Source: CAVWNR01 sp963756525 (GTDB lineage Bacteria > Actinomycetota > Actinomycetes > Mycobacteriales > Jatrophihabitantaceae). Taken from it: a DNA stretch of 64,000 nt. A program made the translations under genes and the position numbers. Below the pieces are notes generated by a model. That model saw only the letters and a list, made by a program, of their open reading frames with translations, had not been told where the DNA came from and made no database searches. The DNA is taken from contig CAVWNR010000001.1 in the NCBI GenBank assembly GCA_963756525.1, positions 620,001-684,000 of the forward strand, written 5' to 3'. Below, in pieces: positions 16,119-24,588 of this stretch (within the stretch, counting starts at the first letter, position 1; every line of letters begins with the position of its first letter).

Positions 16119-16664
16119 GTGCGCTTCTTCTACGACTGCGAGTTCATCGAGGACGGGCAGACCATCGACCTGGTCTCGATCGGCGTGGTGGACGAGTCCG
16201 GGCGTGAGTTCTACGCCGTCTCGACCGAGTTCGATCCGGCGCGCGCGATCGACTGGGTGCGGCGGCACGTTCTGGACAAGCTGCCTTCGCCGGGCGACCC
16301 GGCGTGGCGCACCCGGGCGCAGATCCGCGACGAGCTGCTCGCCTTCCTGACCGCTCCCGGCGAGCCGATCGAGCTGTGGGCCTGGATGGCCAGCTACGAC
16401 CACGTCGCGCTGGCGCAGCTGTGGGGGGACATGCGCGCGCTGCCCCGGCAGATCCCGCGATTCACCCACGAGCTGCGCCAACGCTTCGAGGACGCCGGCT
16501 CGCCGCCCATGCCCGAGCCTCCCGTCGACGCGCACGACGCCCTGGTCGACGCCCGGCACAACCTGGCGCGCTGGCGCGACCTGGCCGGGTACGTCGATAG
16601 GCTCGCTGCCACGACAGCGCCGTCATCCGACCCCGACGTGAAAGGACGCGATCGATGCGCGTAG
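16119..16664 (+). CDS. RNase AS-type 3'-5' exoribonuclease (Rv2179c homologue)
   Basis: The 181-residue DEDDh nuclease has the first acidic pair in RFFYDCEFIED, the second Asp in WAWMASYDHVALAQLWGDM, and the last His/Asp in DAHDALVDARHNL. M. tuberculosis Rv2179c (RNase AS) trims adenylate-rich RNA 3' ends. GTG 16119 is preceded by TAGTGT with an eight-base gap. Its 3' end overlaps the phosphofructokinase start by ten bases, so the two are probably cotranscribed. Confidence 0.92.
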   Translation: MRFFYDCEFIEDGQTIDLVSIGVVDESGREFYAVSTEFDPARAIDWVRRHVLDKLPSPGDPAWRTRAQIRDELLAFLTAPGEPIELWAWMASYDHVALAQLWGDMRALPRQIPRFTHELRQRFEDAGSPPMPEPPVDAHDALVDARHNLARWRDLAGYVDRLAATTAPSSDPDVKGRDRCA

Positions 16665-17680
16665 GAGTGCTCACCGGCGGTGGCGACTGCCCCGGCCTGA
16701 ACGCCGTCATCCGCGCGGTGGTGCGCAAGGGGATCGACGTGTACGGCTACGAGTTCGTCGGGTTCCGCGACGGCTGGAAGGGCCCGCTGGAAGGGTTCAC
16801 CATGCCGCTCGGCATCCCGGAAGTGCGCGGCATCCTGCCCCGCGGCGGCACGATCCTCGGCTCGTCGCGCACCAATCCGTTCAAGGTCGACGGCGGTGTC
16901 GAGCAGGTCCGCGCGAACCTTCAGTCGCTGGGCGTCGACGCACTGGTGGCCACCGGCGGCGAGGACACCCTCGGCGTCGCCACCAGGCTCTACGAGCTCG
17001 GCGTGCAGGTGGTCGGGGTGCCGAAGACGATCGACAACGACCTCAACGCCACCGATTACACCTTCGGTTTCGACACCGCGCTCAACATCGCCATGGAGGC
17101 GATCGACCGGCTGCACACCACCGCGGAGTCCCACCACCGCGCGCTCATCGTCGAGGTGATGGGGCGGCACGCCGGCTGGATCGCCCTGCATGCGGGCATC
17201 GCCGGCGGCGCGAACGTCATCCTCATCCCGGAGGTGCCGTTCTCCGTCGAGAAGGTCTGCGCCTACGTCGAGAGTCGCTTCCAGTCGCACTACGCACCGA
17301 TCCTCGTCGTCGCGGAAGGCGCCACCCCCGACGGCGGCGAGAACGTCCACCTGGGCAAGGGGCTGGACGCGTTCGGGCACGTGCGGCTCGGCGGCATCGG
17401 CGAATGGCTCGCGGCGCAGATCGAGCAGCGCACCGGCAAGGAGGCCCGCACCACCGTGCTCGGTCACATCCAGCGGGGCGGCACGCCGACCGCGTTCGAC
17501 CGGGTGCTGGCCACCCGGTTCGGGCTGCACGCCGTCGACGCCGTGGAGGACGGCGACTGGGGGACGATGGTCGCCCTGCGCGGCACGGAGATCGTGCGGG
17601 TGCCGCTGTCGGAGGCCACCACCACGCTGAAGACCGTCTCGCCCGCCCTCTACGACGAGGCCGAGGTCTTCTTCGGCTGA
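16655..17680 (+). CDS. pfp: 6-phosphofructokinase, predicted pyrophosphate-dependent
   Basis: The 341-residue group III phosphofructokinase begins MRVGVLTGGGDCPGLNAVIRA. The phosphoryl-donor loop reads GGEDTLG, placing Asp at 104, and the TIDND loop reads VPKTIDND, placing Lys at 124. Asp104 and Lys124 mark PPi-dependent enzymes, whereas ATP enzymes carry Gly at these places. It therefore probably converts fructose-6-phosphate reversibly to the bisphosphate using PPi. AAAGGA lies upstream of ATG 16655. It overlaps the RNase AS gene and ends before a strong hairpin. Confidence 0.92.
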   Translation: MRVGVLTGGGDCPGLNAVIRAVVRKGIDVYGYEFVGFRDGWKGPLEGFTMPLGIPEVRGILPRGGTILGSSRTNPFKVDGGVEQVRANLQSLGVDALVATGGEDTLGVATRLYELGVQVVGVPKTIDNDLNATDYTFGFDTALNIAMEAIDRLHTTAESHHRALIVEVMGRHAGWIALHAGIAGGANVILIPEVPFSVEKVCAYVESRFQSHYAPILVVAEGATPDGGENVHLGKGLDAFGHVRLGGIGEWLAAQIEQRTGKEARTTVLGHIQRGGTPTAFDRVLATRFGLHAVDAVEDGDWGTMVALRGTEIVRVPLSEATTTLKTVSPALYDEAEVFFG

Positions 17681-17697
17681 GCGGTCCTTTTCTCCGT

Positions 17698-17748
17698 TGT
17701 TGATGTTGGAGTAGTGGCTGATATTCAGCCACTACTCCAACATCAACA
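17698..17748. terminator. Perfect 24-bp hairpin between convergent genes
   Basis: Arms 17698-17721 and 17725-17748 are exact reverse complements, with a three-base loop (tat). The arm begins TGTTGATGTTGGAG, far more AT-rich than its surroundings. It lies 18 bases after the phosphofructokinase stop and 22 before the end of the convergent gene. Neither strand has a U-run, so a rho-independent terminator of the actinobacterial U-less type, acting in both directions, is the likely role. Confidence 0.75.
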
Positions 17749-17769
17749 CCGGGCAGTGCGGTGGTTCGG

Positions 17770-18234
17770 TTACGTCTCGCCGCCGATGTCGGCCGAGTAG
17801 GCCTCATAGATCAGGTCGGCGCCGCGCTGGCGGTGCCGGGCGAGCTGGGCGAGCAGCGCGGTGGTCCGCTCGCGGATCGCCTCGACGTAGGCCGTCCCGC
17901 CGTCGCCCGTGCACTCCGCGAGCAGGGCGTCCAGCCCCCTGGTCAGCTGGACGTGCTCGCGACCGAGCCGTTCGACGGCGTGGGCGAGCCGCGGTTCGGT
18001 CGTGACGACGTCCTGATGCATGCCGCCGGGCGCCTCGGTCGTCGTCACGTGCTCGCGCAGGTCGACTTGCAGCTGGGTCAGCGCTGCGTCGACCCTGATG
18101 CACCATTCGCGTTCCCGGCCGGTCGCGGGCGCCGCGAGCGCCTTCTGCACCGCGGACATGGAGTCGAACATCTCGACGCGCAGGCGCCGCAGCGCGTCCA
18201 GACCGGGTTCGCGAGCGAAGGCGGGGGGCTGCAT
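17770..18234 (-). CDS. Small all-helical protein of unknown function
   Basis: The 154-residue protein is predicted all-helical, with spaced His and Glu residues (REHVTTTEAPGGMHQDVV, AVERLGREHVQLTRGLDALL, ARHRQRGADLIYEAY). The pattern recalls hemerythrin-like four-helix bundles, but the canonical HHE spacing is not clear, so the family is unassigned. ATG 18234 is preceded by GGAGG with a five-base gap. The 236 bases upstream carry the tripartite repeat at 18317-18408. Confidence 0.6.
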   Translation of the reverse strand: MQPPAFAREPGLDALRRLRVEMFDSMSAVQKALAAPATGREREWCIRVDAALTQLQVDLREHVTTTEAPGGMHQDVVTTEPRLAHAVERLGREHVQLTRGLDALLAECTGDGGTAYVEAIRERTTALLAQLARHRQRGADLIYEAYSADIGGET

Positions 18235-18316
18235 CGTGACCTCCGGCAGTCGGGTCTTGATCGTCCCTCGCGCCGCTCGTTCGCGCCAGACCCGCGGACG
18301 GGTGCCGATCGGTAAC

Positions 18317-18408
18317 GACTTCGCCCCGCGGTGACACGTTCAGCCGCGACTTTGCCCCGCGGTGACACGTTTTGCTGCCCCGCCAGCGTGTCGCAGCGGG
18401 GCAAAGTC
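18317..18408. repeat. 92-bp tripartite palindromic repeat, copy 1
   Basis: A core GACTTTGCCCCGCGGTGACACG occurs as two direct copies 31 bases apart (from 18317 and 18348) and one inverted copy ending at 18408. The second and third can pair to form a long hairpin. A copy with the same 92-bp length and identical spacing lies at 41577-41668. It sits after the 3' end of the minus-strand tetR gene. The form resembles REP/REPIN elements; a role in transcript ends is inferred. Confidence 0.85.
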
Positions 18409-18470
18409 GCGGCGGCCGGCAAGGTCCGGCGGCGGCCGGCAAGGGTCGGCGGCGGCGGGCGCAGGCGCCG

Positions 18471-19325
18471 CTAGCGGCGGTCCTTGCGGCCTCGCTTCGG
18501 CGGGGCCCCGGCCAGGCGGGATTCGATACCGTCCATGATCAGCTCGACGCCGGCGAGCAACTGCTGCTCGTCGTCGAGGTGCGGTGCGCTGAGCATGTAG
18601 TCGACGACGCGCGGATACTCGCCACTGTCGATCATGCGCCGCATGAACGGCCAGCTGGCCGCCATCGCATCGTGCTCGGTCATGCCGAACCGGGCCCGGG
18701 TGCGTTCGTCGATGGCCGTGCTCAGCGCCGCGTTCAGCACGCAGGAGTGGACGGTGCCGACGAACTGCATCTTGGTCGCCGCCGGTAGGTCGTAGTCGTC
18801 GAAGATGGAAAACGCCCACTCGAGGCCGGCCAGCGCGTTCGGGGTGAGCGGCGGACGGACCAGGGACGCCTCGGGATACCAGCGATGCGCTCGGCACAGC
18901 CGCCAGGTGGACTCGGCGACCAGGCGCAGCTTGGCGCGCCAGGTCCGGGCAGCGTGACCGGCCGCGCGTAGCTGGCCGCGGTCATGCTCGCCCAGGATCG
19001 AGTCGATCATCAGGCTGACCAGTGCGTCCTTGTCCGGCACGTGGCGGTAGAGCGACATCGCGCCGGTGTGCAGTGCCTGCGCGACCCGCCGCATCGTGAC
19101 CGCGTCGAGCCCCTCGTCGTCGGCGATAGCGACGGCTGCCTGGACGATGCGCGCGCGGTCGAGCGCGCCGCCGCGGCGCTGCTGGGCCGGGGGCGGGGTG
19201 AGCCCCCAGAGCAGGTCGTAACCACTCCAGAAAGAACTGGTCCGCCCGTCCTCGCGCGCCCTACCGTGGTGGTGCTCGGGGCGGCGGGCACCGCGCGGGC
19301 CACGTCGGTCGACGGGAGTTGACAT
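18471..19325 (-). CDS. TetR-family regulator of the adjacent ABC exporter
   Basis: The 284-residue regulator has the DNA-binding helices IVQAAVAIADDEGLDAVTMRRVAQAL and TGAMSLYRHVPDKDAL at about residues 60-105. A TetR class-type C-terminal ligand domain follows. About 55 extra residues precede the DNA-binding domain. It is divergent from the ABC exporter, with palindromic sites between them, so it probably represses both promoters until a ligand binds. ATG 19325 is leaderless-type (TACGCT six bases upstream). Confidence 0.92.
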   Translation of the reverse strand: MSTPVDRRGPRGARRPEHHHGRAREDGRTSSFWSGYDLLWGLTPPPAQQRRGGALDRARIVQAAVAIADDEGLDAVTMRRVAQALHTGAMSLYRHVPDKDALVSLMIDSILGEHDRGQLRAAGHAARTWRAKLRLVAESTWRLCRAHRWYPEASLVRPPLTPNALAGLEWAFSIFDDYDLPAATKMQFVGTVHSCVLNAALSTAIDERTRARFGMTEHDAMAASWPFMRRMIDSGEYPRVVDYMLSAPHLDDEQQLLAGVELIMDGIESRLAGAPPKRGRKDRR

Positions 19326-19343
19326 GCGTACAGCGTATCGTTA

Positions 19344-19375
19344 GCGTACGACGTACGCGCAGGGGTACGTCGTAC
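19344..19375. promoter_or_regulatory. Paired TetR operator palindromes
   Basis: GCGTACG-A-CGTACGC at 19344-19358 is a perfect palindrome. The 11-bp core GTACGTCGTAC recurs at 19365-19375, centre to centre 19 bp. A degenerate copy (GTACAGCGTAT) overlaps the tetR -10 region near 19327-19337. Sites lie between the divergent tetR and exporter starts, as expected for autoregulation. Confidence 0.72.
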
Positions 19376-19407
19376 GCGTCGTCATGTCGGCGAGAGGAGG
19401 AGTTGCG

Positions 19408-21141
19408 GTGCTGGTCCGGCTGCTGCGCAGCTACCTGAGTCCCTACCGCGGTGCGCTTGCGCTCGTCGCACTGCTGCAGCTGGTGCAGACCCTGGCCGCG
19501 CTGTACCTGCCGACGCTGAACGCCGACATCATCGACAACGGGATCGTCAAGGGCGACACCGGCTACATCATGCGCACCGGCGGGGTCATGCTCGCGGTGA
19601 CGCTGGTGCAGATCTGCTGCTCGATCGGAGCCGTCTACTTCGGCGCCCGCACCGCGATGGCGCTCGGACGAGACCTGCGATTCGCCGTCTTCTCCCGCGT
19701 GCAGGAGTTCTCGGCGCGCGAGGTGGGCCAGTTCGGCACACCGTCGCTGATCACGCGAACCACCAACGACGTCCAGCAGGTGCAGATGCTGGCGCTGATG
19801 ACGTTCACGCTGATGATCTCGGCGCCGATCATGGGCATCGGCGGCGTGATCATGGCGCTGCACCAGGACGTCCCGCTCTCGTCGATCCTGCTGGTCGTCG
19901 TGCCGGTTCTCGCCGTCGTCGTCGGACTGATCATTTCCCGGATGCGCCCGCTGTTCCGGCTCATGCAGGTGCGCATCGACCGGATCAACCGGGTGCTCCG
20001 CGAGCAGATCGGTGGCGTGCGCGTCGTGCGTGCGTTCGTCCGCGACAACGGCGAGACCGCGCGCTTCACCGTCGCCAGCAAGGAGCTCTTCGACGTCTCG
20101 CTGGGCGTCGGGCGGCTGATGTCGCTGATGTTTCCTGCGATCATGCTGGTGATCAACCTGTCCAGCGTCGCGGTGCTGTGGTTCGGCGGGCACCGCATCG
20201 AGAGCGGCGGCATGCAGATCGGCGCGCTGACCGCATTCCTCACCTATCTCATGCAGATCGTCATGTCAGTCATGATGGCGACCTTCATGTTCATGATGGT
20301 GCCGCGTGCCGAGGTCTGCGCCGAGCGGATCAGCGAGGTGCTCGACACCCGGTCCAGCGTCGTGGTTGCAAAGAACCCGCTGCATCTCAGCGGGCTGCGC
20401 GGTCATCTCGAGCTGCGCGACGCCGAGTTCCGCTATCCGGGCGCCGAGGAGCCGGTACTGCGCGGCGTGAACCTGGTGGCACGGCCGGGCGAGGTCACCG
20501 CGATCATCGGAGGCACGGGGAGCGGGAAGACGACACTGCTCAACCTCATCGCCCGGCTCGTCGACGTCACCGCCGGATCGGTGCTCGTCGACGGCGTCGA
20601 CGTTCGTAAGCTCGACCCCGCGGCGCTCTCCGCCGCGGTGGGGCTGGTGCCGCAGAAGGCGTACCTGTTCTCCGGCACGGTCGCCTCCAACCTGCGCTAC
20701 GGCAACCCCGACGCCACCGAGGAGGAGCTGTGGGACGCGCTCGCCGTCGCGCAGGGCCGTGACTTCGTCGCCGAGATGCCCGGCGGCCTGGACGCCGACA
20801 TCGCGCAGGGCGGCACGAACGTCTCCGGCGGGCAGCGCCAGCGGCTCGCGATCGCGCGGGCCCTCGTAAGAAGGCCCGACATCTACCTGTTCGACGACTC
20901 GTTCTCCGCGCTGGACTACGCCACGGACGCGGCGCTGCGCGCCGCGCTAGCCAGGGAAACCGCCGACGCGACGGTCGTCATCGTCGGGCAGCGCGTGGCC
21001 ACCATTCGGCACGCCGACCGGATCGTCGTCCTTGACGAGGGGCGCGTCGTGGCATGTGGCACGCACCCGGAGCTGATGCGGACCAGCGATACGTACCGCG
21101 AGATCGTGCTCTCCCAGCTCACCGAAGAGGAGGCCGCCTGA
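19408..21141 (+). CDS. Heterodimeric ABC exporter subunit 1
   Basis: The 577-residue fused permease-ATPase has six membrane helices (about 1-300), Walker A GGTGSGKTTLL near residue 370 and the canonical signature NVSGGQRQRLAIARAL. Its Walker B ends FDDS, with Asp in place of the catalytic Glu, so its own ATP site is degenerate. The partner has the opposite defect, as in TM287/288- and LmrCD-type exporters. GTG 19408 has AGGAGG seven bases upstream; the in-frame ATG at 19384 has none. Substrate is probably a hydrophobic drug or lipid. Confidence 0.92.
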   Translation: MLVRLLRSYLSPYRGALALVALLQLVQTLAALYLPTLNADIIDNGIVKGDTGYIMRTGGVMLAVTLVQICCSIGAVYFGARTAMALGRDLRFAVFSRVQEFSAREVGQFGTPSLITRTTNDVQQVQMLALMTFTLMISAPIMGIGGVIMALHQDVPLSSILLVVVPVLAVVVGLIISRMRPLFRLMQVRIDRINRVLREQIGGVRVVRAFVRDNGETARFTVASKELFDVSLGVGRLMSLMFPAIMLVINLSSVAVLWFGGHRIESGGMQIGALTAFLTYLMQIVMSVMMATFMFMMVPRAEVCAERISEVLDTRSSVVVAKNPLHLSGLRGHLELRDAEFRYPGAEEPVLRGVNLVARPGEVTAIIGGTGSGKTTLLNLIARLVDVTAGSVLVDGVDVRKLDPAALSAAVGLVPQKAYLFSGTVASNLRYGNPDATEEELWDALAVAQGRDFVAEMPGGLDADIAQGGTNVSGGQRQRLAIARALVRRPDIYLFDDSFSALDYATDAALRAALARETADATVVIVGQRVATIRHADRIVVLDEGRVVACGTHPELMRTSDTYREIVLSQLTEEEAA

Positions 21142-23123
21142 TGGCCTCGACGGTCGGGGAGCGGGCCACGCCCAAGCGGGGCATCGGACCGGCGCCGGGC
21201 GCACAACGCGGCCCCGGCCGGTTCATGTCCGGCATGTCGACGGAGAAGTCGCTCGACTTCCGCGGGTCGGGCCTGCGGCTGCTGCGCACGCTGCGGCCGG
21301 AGCGTCCGCTGGTCGGCGCGGTCCTGCTGCTCGCCGCGGCGAGCGTCTCGCTGAGCGTGCTCGGCCCGAGGATCCTCGGCCACGCCACCGACCTGATCTT
21401 CTCCGGTGTGATCAGTGAGCGGCTGCCGGCCGGCACCACCAAGGCCGAGGCGGTGGCCCGGCTGCGCGAGCAGGGGCACGGTCAGCTCGCCGACCTGTTC
21501 CAGTCACTGACGCTGCACCCCGGCCACAGCATCGACTTCGACCAGCTCGGGCGGGTGTTGGCGCTGGTCGCGCTGATCTACCTCGGCGCGTCGATTCTTT
21601 CCCTGTTCCAAGGACGTCTGGTCACCGTCGTCGTGCAGCGGTCGGTGTTCCGGCTGCGCCAGCAGACCCAGGCCAAGCTCGCCCGGCTGCCGCTGCGCTA
21701 CTTCGACGGCCAGCCGCACGGCGAGGTGCTCAGCCGGGTCACCAACGACATGGACAACCTGGGTCAGTCGCTGCAGCAGACGCTCAGCCAGATCCTCACG
21801 TCGCTGTTCACCATCGTCGGCGTGCTGACGATGATGCTGATCATCTCGCCGCTACTGGCGTTGATCGCCGTGGTCACCGTTCCGGTCTCGATCGCCGTCG
21901 CGGCCACGATCGGCAAGCGGGCGCAGCCGAACTTCGTCCGGCAATGGTCGACCACCGGCCGGCTGAACGGGCACGTCGAGGAGATGTACACCGGGCACGC
22001 CCTGGTGAAGGTCTTCGGCCGGCGCGACGAGGCGGTCCAGACCTTCCGCGAGCACAACGACACGCTGTTCCAGGCGAGCTTCAAGGCGCAGTTCATCTCC
22101 GGGCTGATCCAGCCGGCGATGATGTTCATCGGCAACCTCAACTACGTTTTGGTCGCCGTCGTGGGCGCGCTGCGGGTGGCGTCGGGCGCGCTGTCGATCG
22201 GCGACATCCAGGCGTTCATCCAGTACTCGCGGCAGTTCAGCCAGCCGGTGACCCAGGTCGCGAGCATGGCGAACCTGCTGCAGTCCGGCGTCGCGTCGGC
22301 CGAGCGGATCTTCGCCCTGCTCGACGCCGAGGAGCAGTCACCCGATCCGGCCGTGCCGGCCCGGCCGACACAGGTGCGCGGACGCGTCGAGTTCGAGCAC
22401 GTCCGCTTCCGCTACGACGAGGACACCCCGCTGATCGAGGACCTCTCGCTGTCGGTGGAGCCCGGGCAGACTGTGGCGATCGTCGGGCCGACCGGCGCAG
22501 GGAAGACGACGCTGGTGAACCTGCTGATGCGCTTCTACGAGGTCAGCGGCGGGCGGATCACCTTGGACGGCGTCGACATCGCAACGATGACCCGCGAGGA
22601 GCTGCGTGCCAAGACCGGCATGGTGCTGCAGGACGCCTGGCTCTTCGGCGACACGATCGAGGCGAACATCGCCTACGGCCGGCCGGATGCGACGCGCGAG
22701 CAGATCGTCGCGGCGGCGCAGGCCACGCACGTCGACCGGTTCGTCCGTACCCTGCCCGACGGATACGACACCGTGCTGGACGAGGAGGGCGGCACCGTCA
22801 GCGCGGGCGAGAAGCAGCTGCTGACGATCGCGCGCGCGTTCCTGGCCGAGCCGGCCATCCTGATCCTCGACGAGGCGACCAGCTCGGTCGACACCCGCAC
22901 CGAGGTCCTGATCCAGCGGGCGATGAACTCGCTGCGGCAGGGGCGCACGAGTTTCGTCATCGCGCACCGGCTCTCCACGATCCGCGACGCGGATCTCATC
23001 CTCGTGATGGAGCACGGGGCGATCGTCGAGCAGGGGACGCACGACGAGCTGCTCGCGGCCGGCGGCGCGTACGCGCGGCTGTACTCGGCGCAGTTCGCCG
23101 AGGCGTTGGCCGAAACCGCCTGA
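21141..23123 (+). CDS. Heterodimeric ABC exporter subunit 2
   Basis: The 660-residue subunit has an N-terminal Gly/Pro-rich extension of about 40 residues, six membrane helices, Walker A GPTGAGKTTL near 449, and Walker B ILDEATSSVD with the catalytic Glu near 577. The signature motif is degenerate (TVSAGEKQLL instead of LSGGQ). It thus supplies the active Walker site, while subunit 1 supplies the good signature. The start ATG overlaps the upstream stop by one base (TGATG), with GAGGAGG ahead. Confidence 0.92.
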   Translation: MASTVGERATPKRGIGPAPGAQRGPGRFMSGMSTEKSLDFRGSGLRLLRTLRPERPLVGAVLLLAAASVSLSVLGPRILGHATDLIFSGVISERLPAGTTKAEAVARLREQGHGQLADLFQSLTLHPGHSIDFDQLGRVLALVALIYLGASILSLFQGRLVTVVVQRSVFRLRQQTQAKLARLPLRYFDGQPHGEVLSRVTNDMDNLGQSLQQTLSQILTSLFTIVGVLTMMLIISPLLALIAVVTVPVSIAVAATIGKRAQPNFVRQWSTTGRLNGHVEEMYTGHALVKVFGRRDEAVQTFREHNDTLFQASFKAQFISGLIQPAMMFIGNLNYVLVAVVGALRVASGALSIGDIQAFIQYSRQFSQPVTQVASMANLLQSGVASAERIFALLDAEEQSPDPAVPARPTQVRGRVEFEHVRFRYDEDTPLIEDLSLSVEPGQTVAIVGPTGAGKTTLVNLLMRFYEVSGGRITLDGVDIATMTREELRAKTGMVLQDAWLFGDTIEANIAYGRPDATREQIVAAAQATHVDRFVRTLPDGYDTVLDEEGGTVSAGEKQLLTIARAFLAEPAILILDEATSSVDTRTEVLIQRAMNSLRQGRTSFVIAHRLSTIRDADLILVMEHGAIVEQGTHDELLAAGGAYARLYSAQFAEALAETA

Positions 23124-23127
23124 CGGC

Positions 23128-23133
23128 TACGCT
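23128..23133 (+). promoter_or_regulatory. -10 box for leaderless aroG
   Basis: TACGCT is seven bases before GTG 23141; TTGGCC lies 16 bases further upstream as a possible -35. Confidence 0.55.
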
Positions 23134-23140
23134 TTTGCCC

Positions 23141-24481
23141 GTGGCGGAACTGGACCTGGACGGGTGGCGCGCGTTGCCCGCGGCTCAGCAGCCAGAGTGG
23201 CCGGACGAGAGCGTGCTCCGCGAGGTCGCGCTGTCGTTGGCCGGCTTACCGCCGCTCGTGGTGGCGAGCGAGGTGGACCAGCTGCGCGAGCGGCTGGCCG
23301 CGGTTGCGCGCGGCGAGGCCTTCCTGCTGCAGGGCGGCGACTGCGCCGAGACGTTCCTGACCTGCTCGCAGGCCGACATCGCGGGCAAGGTCCGGGTGCT
23401 CTTGCAGATGGCGGTCGTGCTCACCTACGGCGCGGCCATGCCGGTGGTGAAGCTGGGCCGGATCGCCGGCCAGTACGCCAAGCCCCGCTCGTCCGCCCTG
23501 GACGCGCGGGGCCTGCCGTCCTATCGCGGTGACATGGTCAACGAGCTGGTGGGCGATCGCACGCCGGACCCGCGGCGCATCCTGCGCGCGTACTCGACGG
23601 CCGCCTCGACGCTGAACCTGCTGCGGGCGTATGCCGCCGGCGGCCTGGCTTCGCTCGACCGGGTGCACGCGTGGAACACGGCGTTCGCGCGCACCACCGA
23701 CACCGGCGCTCGCTACGAGCAACTGGCCAGCGAGATCGACCGCGCGGTGCGGTTCATGCGCGCCTGCGGCGTGCACGACGCCGCGCTCGAGGGGGTCGAA
23801 CTGTACGCGTCGCACGAGGCGCTGATCCTCGAGTACGAGCGTGCGCTGACCCGCGTCGAGGACGGTCGGGCCTACGACCTGTCCGGCCACTTCGTGTGGG
23901 TGGGGGAGCGCACCCGGCAGTTGGGCGGTGCGCACCTGGCCTTCGTGTCGCGGATCGCGAATCCGATCGGCGTCAAGCTCGGTCCGTCGACGACTCCGGA
24001 GTTCGCCGCGGAACTCGTCGAGAGGCTCGACCCGGCCGGCGTTCCCGGGCGGCTGACGCTGATCAGCCGGATGTCGAACGCCCGGGTGCGCGACGTGCTC
24101 CCGCCGATCATCGAGAAGGTCCAGTCGACCGGGCACCTGGTGGTGTGGCAGTGCGACCCCATGCATGGCAATACCGAAGAGACCACCGGGGAATCAGGCG
24201 GCGTGAAGACCCGGCATCTGGACCGGATCATCGACGAGGTCGACGGCTTCTTCGACGTGCACGCCTCGCAGGGCACGCATCCGGGCGGGCTGCACGTCGA
24301 GCTGACCGGCGACGACGTCACCGAGTGCATCGGCGGGACGGCGGAGCTGACCCCGGCCGACCTCGGCCGGCGGTATGAGACCGCATGCGATCCACGGCTG
24401 AACATCGAGCAGTCGCTGGAGCTGGCGTTCCGGGTCGCGGAGCGGCTGGTCACCGAGCGACGCTTGCGGAGCGAGAAATGA
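23141..24481 (+). CDS. aroG: 3-deoxy-7-phosphoheptulonate (DAHP) synthase, class II
   Basis: The 446-residue class II enzyme condenses phosphoenolpyruvate with erythrose-4-phosphate, the first step of the shikimate pathway. Diagnostic stretches are FLLQGGDCAETF, VKLGRIAGQYAKPRS, SHEALILEYERAL, GVKLGPSTTPE, WQCDPMHGNT and GTHPGGLHVELTGDDVTECIGG. GTG 23141 matches the domain start. Its last codons (RLVTERRLRSEK) form the first unit of a 32-bp tandem repeat. Unusually, a class I DAHP synthase lies one gene away. Confidence 0.97.
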   Translation: MAELDLDGWRALPAAQQPEWPDESVLREVALSLAGLPPLVVASEVDQLRERLAAVARGEAFLLQGGDCAETFLTCSQADIAGKVRVLLQMAVVLTYGAAMPVVKLGRIAGQYAKPRSSALDARGLPSYRGDMVNELVGDRTPDPRRILRAYSTAASTLNLLRAYAAGGLASLDRVHAWNTAFARTTDTGARYEQLASEIDRAVRFMRACGVHDAALEGVELYASHEALILEYERALTRVEDGRAYDLSGHFVWVGERTRQLGGAHLAFVSRIANPIGVKLGPSTTPEFAAELVERLDPAGVPGRLTLISRMSNARVRDVLPPIIEKVQSTGHLVVWQCDPMHGNTEETTGESGGVKTRHLDRIIDEVDGFFDVHASQGTHPGGLHVELTGDDVTECIGGTAELTPADLGRRYETACDPRLNIEQSLELAFRVAERLVTERRLRSEK

Positions 24482-24588
24482 GCACCGAGCGACGCTTGCG
24501 GAGCGAGAAATGAGCACCGAGCGACGCTTGCGGAGCGAGAAATGAGCACCGAGCGACGCTTGCGGAGCGAGAAATGAGCACCGAGCGG
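24451..24588. repeat. 32-bp tandem repeat, four copies plus a partial fifth
   Basis: Units begin CACCGAGCGACGCTTGCGGA at 24451, 24483, 24515 and 24547, and a ten-base partial copy begins at 24579. The four full copies are identical. The first unit encodes the aroG C-terminus. Each unit carries a GGAG, then ATGA six to seven bases later, so each can stop and restart translation. Identity between copies points to recent slippage expansion. Confidence 0.95.

Noticed and set aside
16655..17680. Ordinary ATP-dependent 6-phosphofructokinase
   Set aside because: Both donor-specificity positions (104 and 124) carry the pyrophosphate-type residues rather than Gly.
24451..24588. CRISPR-like array (regular 32-bp repeats)
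   Set aside because: The units are directly adjacent with no spacers, overlap a coding end, and no cas gene is present.
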